From: Methylomonas sp.
GTDB taxonomy: Bacteria; Pseudomonadota; Gammaproteobacteria; Methylococcales; Methylomonadaceae
Assembly: GCA_002928965.1 (NCBI GenBank)
Contig: PERU01000003.1
Coordinates: 97,990 to 161,989 of the forward strand
Length of the DNA: 64,000 nucleotides
Reading direction: 5' to 3'
In this document: positions 60,682 to 64,000 of the stretch, in pieces
Position numbering within the stretch: the stretch's first letter is position 1
Layout: every line of letters starts with the position of its first letter
Program-made: the position numbers and the translations under genes
The notes under the pieces: model-generated
What the model was told of the DNA's origin: nothing
Databases searched by the model: none
The model's input: only the letters and a program-made list of their open reading frames with translations

Positions 60682-61782
60682 TTATTCTGGCGACATGGCG
60701 GTAGCCAAATCAATCGGAACAGGGGTAATTTTGCTACCGTCTTTGGCGTTTTCGACACCTTCGTAGACAATTTTCTCGTTCGGCGACAAACCGGATTCCA
60801 CAACAAAATAATCCGTCAGTTGCATTCGGGCAATAATATTACGTTGCCTTAAAATGTTGTCCTTGTCGACCACAAACACGTAAAGCTTGTCTTGAATTTC
60901 AAACGTGGATTTTTGCGGAATGAACAAGGCATTCTTGAGTTGCTTCTTTACCACGACCTTGCCATTCGAACCGTGTTTTAACAGCGCATCCGGATTGGGG
61001 AATCGGGCTCTGAAGGCGATATTGCCGGTGGACTGATCGAACTCGGTTTCGATCATTTCAATTTTTCCGCTGTGCGGATAAAGCGTTTGATTCGCCAGCT
61101 TCAGACCAACACTATCGGCCTGTTTATCGTTAGCCGTTACATAATTGAGGTAGTCGATTTCGGAGAGATTGAAATAAGCAAACACTTCCCGATTGTCGGA
61201 AATCGAGGTCAACATGTCGCCGTCCGCAATCAAGCTACCCACTTTATTGGGGATCCGATTCACGAAACCATTGAACGGGGCCTTGATGTGCGCAAAGGAG
61301 AGATTCAAGGCAACCTGTTCCTGGTTGGCGGCGGCTTCTTCCCGGTCGGCTTTTAACGCCTCAACTTTCGCTTTGGCTACTTCAAGCTCACCTTCTGCCA
61401 CGATGTTTTTTTCCAGTAGCCGTTTAACATTATTCAACTCGACTTCTGCCGCCTTTAAATCAGCTTGAGCGCTTTTATGCGCGGCATTGGCTTTTTGCAG
61501 CTCTTTTTCGTATTCCATGAAGCTCAGGGTAAACAACAGCTGGCCTTCCTTGACCGCCTGCCCTTCATCGACATGAATTTTCTCGACGTGGCCTTTGATT
61601 CTGCTCCTGACTTCGACATATTTCACCGACTGAATTTCGGCGACATATTCACTATCGTAGCTGGTGTCTTTGACGACGGGATTAATAACCTCAAGGGTAT
61701 CTACTGCGGTTGGCTGTATATCCGAGTTGCAGCCGACCGCAACTAAACAGAGGCATAGCAACAGAACTTTTCTGATTTTCAT
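60682..61782 (-). CDS. RND efflux membrane fusion lipoprotein
   Basis: A 366-residue periplasmic adaptor of the AcrA type. The lipobox LVAVGC (Cys18) gives an inner-membrane lipoprotein. A split biotinyl/lipoyl motif (RIKGHVEKIHVDEGQAVKEGQLLFTL), a coiled-coil hairpin (residues 85-150) and beta domains (FAYFNLSEIDYLNY, VVVKKQLKNALFIPQKS) follow. It is upstream of the pump by 14 bases. Confidence 0.95.
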   Translation of the reverse strand: MKIRKVLLLCLCLVAVGCNSDIQPTAVDTLEVINPVVKDTSYDSEYVAEIQSVKYVEVRSRIKGHVEKIHVDEGQAVKEGQLLFTLSFMEYEKELQKANAAHKSAQADLKAAEVELNNVKRLLEKNIVAEGELEVAKAKVEALKADREEAAANQEQVALNLSFAHIKAPFNGFVNRIPNKVGSLIADGDMLTSISDNREVFAYFNLSEIDYLNYVTANDKQADSVGLKLANQTLYPHSGKIEMIETEFDQSTGNIAFRARFPNPDALLKHGSNGKVVVKKQLKNALFIPQKSTFEIQDKLYVFVVDKDNILRQRNIIARMQLTDYFVVESGLSPNEKIVYEGVENAKDGSKITPVPIDLATAMSPE

Positions 61783-61829
61783 TGGACTGGTTTTACTGAT
61801 GGGCTTGGAGTATGGCGCTTAAATAAGCT

Positions 61830-61961
61830 TTAAACCGTCGTTGAAGAACGATCAACCGGTTCTTCCGGTTGATGCTGTTGCGCACAACCGGATACCAGCA
61901 AGAAGCTAAGGACTAGAAACACTAAATAAATATGCGGCTTTAGACGATGATACGAAAACAT
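61830..61961 (-). CDS. Small lipoprotein of 43 aa ahead of the RND operon
   Basis: A 43-residue open frame that begins MFSYHRLKPHIYLVFLVLSF and continues with a lipobox LVSGC (Cys26), followed by the short polar tail AQQHQPEEPVDRSSTTV. The positive N-terminus, hydrophobic core and lipobox are well formed, and GAGAG stands about 7 bases before the ATG. It is on the operon strand, 47 bases upstream of the membrane fusion gene. It is a likely real gene on signal structure alone. Its role could be anchoring or stress related, unknown. Confidence 0.7.
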   Translation of the reverse strand: MFSYHRLKPHIYLVFLVLSFLLVSGCAQQHQPEEPVDRSSTTV

Positions 61962-63007
61962 GACTCTCGATATTCAACACATAGACCCAAAGATTGTATA
62001 GAGCCAACCTTACAACAACCTTTCAGTTTTTTGATTATGGAAGTCATCCAAGTAAGCGCGGTTAATGTGAATATTTCAAGCCAAACAGCCATCGGTCAGA
62101 GAAATGCTTTTGTGTTGGGTTCGACCACAAGCCTTCGATAAACAACAGTGCCAATGCCAACTGTCCCGCCAAAAGCAGGCGAAGGTAAGGATTTCGCCAA
62201 AAATAACGCACCCCTTTTGAAAAAGTACCCGCAAGGCATAATGGAGAAGACTAAGACGAGAGGAACGTGCATTTTGTTATTTTGCCGCACCTCACCTACC
62301 CTCTTCCGCCGGAGAGAGCTATTACTGCTTCAAGCTGAAAAGATAAAGTTGCCACCAAAAATGATATGTTATATTGTAACAATGCGGATTTAAGATGTAC
62401 CTTCCGTATTGGCACGCTCTTTAACCAATGGCATAGCAGGAATACGTAGCAACAAATGACGTATGTTTTTAATTGTCTAACCAAAATGAAAGCCGTCATA
62501 TGTAGTACACATTTTTGTTCAGCTTCCCCGTTCTTCTATAAGCTGAGCTCCTTAATCAACTACTGTCGCAGGCTAAATTAGGCTTTAAAATTTGTAACTT
62601 ACCCTGCTAACCAAAGATGTAGTCTTCGCCCGACTGTATCTTTGATACATTTAACTAAAGTTATAATATAACATTGCAATGAAATTCGATTGGCATCTTA
62701 CCCACTTGGACAAACTCCATGTTTCCGGATTTTCCGACATTCATCTCGCCGGAAAAACCAGATTACTCAAGCATATGCTTGATACGCGGGACCATCATCG
62801 AGTGGCTGTCAGAGTTAACTGCAAGAGCGAAGTCAATATCGGCATGACGCAACTCAGAAATAGATATTCCGTTGCTTGCTGACCATTTTCCGGTTTGGTT
62901 TACGGAATCAACACCCAAAGCCAATCCACTCAATCGGTTCTGAAACCTTGTTCAAAACCATGGTTTTACAGATCCATTATCCATCTGATCTATAGGAGAT
63001 CACATTA
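61962..63007. other. Gene-poor kilobase between the efflux operon and the secreted protein
   Basis: No convincing gene. Frames of 64-81 codons exist on both strands (for example 62148-62393 plus and 62679-62882 plus), but they lack good ribosome sites and family-like sequence. A TATAAT hexamer at 62662-62667 and a hairpin at 62612-62644 are the only structured elements. A minus-strand frame of about 60 codons near 62770-62955, lacking an ATG, could be a decayed gene remnant. Confidence 0.55.
62612..62644. other. 13-bp hairpin in the gene-poor region
   Basis: CAAAGATGTAGTC / GACTGTATCTTTG with a 7-base loop TTCGCCC. The stem is perfect apart from two G-U pairs in RNA. It lacks a T tract on either side and sits about 20 bases before a TATAAT hexamer. 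It could be an operator or an RNA structure. No function is assigned. Confidence 0.5.
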
Positions 63008-63841
63008 ATGAAATTTACAAACTCTCTCTCATTAACCCTGGCGGCACTCGCGCTAACTGTATCGGCTAACTCACAAGCCAATACGACCAGTCTGGCCGGG
63101 TATTACATTGGCATTGACGCAAGAACGACAATACCTTCCGGCGCATACAATGGGCTATCAGAACCCAACTCCGGTAATTTGACGCTGCTACTCAATCACG
63201 GCAACCATTATCACGGCATTGGTGCTTACAGTTATTCCGGTCCGGCGGCCTCGCCCACCGTTAACGATACCAATACTAACAACCGCATTCCAGAAACTTA
63301 CACGCTGGAAGCGCCGTTGGCGCTGAATTGGGGGTCGGGTAGCTTGTATAGCGGTAAGCTGACTTCCCAAAACAATCCTTCAGAGGACTATGGCAATTTG
63401 ACGTTCGCTCGCGTGGATACCTTATCTGGCCATGCAATCGGCAGCGAAGAACAGGTCCTCTTTAATAGCAGCAGCAATCGCTGGTCGACCTTGCTGGGTA
63501 CAACCTCTATCGGCTTGCAATTGATCTCTGCCACGCCCGGCCTGTTCGTCGGCGACGCACAAACGGCCAATCTATTCGCCAGCGACGACACCATCAACCT
63601 GGATAGTTATTTGGGTTCTGTATTTGCACCAGTTTTCTGGACAGCGTCCAACGTGCCAACCGGTACTTACACCGCCGAATTCCGTCTGGTGGGCCTGAAT
63701 AATGCCAATATCAATTCAGGACGTTTTTACTTTGACTTTGCCCCTGTTGCTGTTCCGGTACCTGCTGCGGCTTGGCTATTCGGTTCAGGCCTTCTGGGGT
63801 TGATAGGTTTAAAACGCAAGCAATCGGGTACATCAGCTTAA
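63008..63841 (+). CDS. Secreted protein with VPLPA-type C-terminal sorting signal
   Basis: A 277-residue exported protein. The signal peptide (MKFTNSLSLTLAALALTVSANSQA) is followed by a beta-rich body with Gly, Asn and Ser. The C-terminus has PVPAAAWLFGSGLLGL, a hydrophobic helix, and a basic end LKRKQSG. This is the VPLPA/PEP-CTERM-like tripartite signal recognised by an exosortase of the XrtD type. It suggests sorting to the surface, often with exopolysaccharide production. No exosortase gene is in the window. AGGAG lies 9 bases before the ATG. Function of the body is unknown. Confidence 0.85.
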   Translation: MKFTNSLSLTLAALALTVSANSQANTTSLAGYYIGIDARTTIPSGAYNGLSEPNSGNLTLLLNHGNHYHGIGAYSYSGPAASPTVNDTNTNNRIPETYTLEAPLALNWGSGSLYSGKLTSQNNPSEDYGNLTFARVDTLSGHAIGSEEQVLFNSSSNRWSTLLGTTSIGLQLISATPGLFVGDAQTANLFASDDTINLDSYLGSVFAPVFWTASNVPTGTYTAEFRLVGLNNANINSGRFYFDFAPVAVPVPAAAWLFGSGLLGLIGLKRKQSGTSA

Positions 63842-63883
63842 TACGCGGGGCATTTGGCTAATACCCTCGACCACCGTTACTAG

Positions 63884-64000
63884 GAGCCTGTCCGAGAATA
63901 GAGAACCTGCTACGGAAAAGCCCTTTTGGCCAGATTTCCCGCTCATTTTCGTTAAATAGCACCACTATTCGCCTCAAATGATCAACAAATCTGACTCAAA
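63884..64000. mobile_element. Possible insertion-sequence end (edge of window)
   Basis: The sequence from GGAGCCTGTCCGAGAATAG onward is unlike the coding DNA beside it and looks like the terminal end of an insertion sequence of the IS1182 or IS5 kind that continues past the window. A minus-strand frame is open for about 45 codons to the edge, without a start. The match is from memory of similar ends and cannot be confirmed here. No target duplication can be seen, because the other end is outside. Confidence 0.3.

Noticed and set aside
62148..62393. 81-codon plus-strand frame in the gene-poor region
   Set aside because: The composition is basic and low in pattern, there is no ribosome site, and the 62290 area looks like a common intergenic repeat type.
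62679..62882. 67-codon plus-strand frame after a TATAAT hexamer
   Set aside because: The start is only 12 bases after the hexamer, with no leader or ribosome site. The minus strand over it has an equally plausible open frame.

Overview
The window (64 kb, moderate GC) reads as a chromosome segment of a gammaproteobacterium, most likely a methanotroph or methylotroph of the Methylococcales. The evidence is a complete Na+-NQR operon, gammaproteobacterial housekeeping clusters (bamA-skp-fabZ-lpxA-rnhB-dnaE, rnr-rlmB, hslR), an exported MxaD-like SRPBCC protein paired with a YVTN beta-propeller, and a VPLPA-type C-terminal sorting signal on a secreted protein. The assignment is inference from gene content. 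No rRNA, tRNA, CRISPR array, prophage or complete insertion sequence was found.

Layout. 0-5 kb: the C-terminal end of ccmI, then hemN, then feoABC behind a good Fur-box candidate. 5-8.5 kb: a small conserved protein, the exported MxaD-like/beta-propeller pair with a perfect hairpin between the genes, and sbcB. 8.5-14.7 kb (minus): nqrABCDEF, with a terminator between nqrF and the maturation gene nqrM. 14.9-19.4 kb: a metallophosphoesterase, ispG with a terminator, overlapping nnrS and DUF455 genes, and a small exported protein. 19.5-27.7 kb (minus): bamA-skp-fabZ-lpxA-rnhB-dnaE; lpxD and lpxB, usual members of this cluster, are not in it. 27.9-32.6 kb (minus): a sulfide-dehydrogenase-like flavoprotein and its monohaem cytochrome, then rlmB and rnr. 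32.6-39.7 kb (minus): an unassigned cytoplasmic protein, a small exported protein, and a DUF748 protein in an operon with a large unassigned lipoprotein. 39.9-43.5 kb (minus): hslR, rhodanese, ispH, rraA, trhP. 44-50.6 kb (plus): L,D-transpeptidase, argD-argF, an SH3-domain membrane protein, and ilvD. 50.6-55.8 kb (plus): two related inverted repeats, a membrane-anchored AlbA_2 protein, a fused MFS/spermidine-synthase-like protein, the displaced lpxD, and rpiA. 56-62 kb (minus): a tripartite RND efflux operon preceded by a 43-residue lipoprotein too short for usual gene calling. 62-63 kb: a gene-poor kilobase. 63-64 kb: a VPLPA-CTERM secreted protein and a repeat-like sequence at the edge, possibly the end of an insertion sequence.

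How the genes fit together. Most are core metabolism and envelope biogenesis: outer-membrane assembly (BamA, Skp), lipid A synthesis (LpxA, FabZ, LpxD), peptidoglycan crosslinking (LdtD), isoprenoids (IspG, IspH), arginine and branched-chain amino acids, and iron and haem supply (FeoABC, HemN, CcmI). The less ordinary parts are the exported redox-associated pairs (MxaD-like with beta-propeller; cytochrome with lipidated flavoprotein), NnrS with DUF455, the DUF748/lipoprotein operon, the membrane-anchored AlbA_2 protein and the small lipoprotein ahead of the efflux operon. No single dramatic new system stands out. These are the best places to look.
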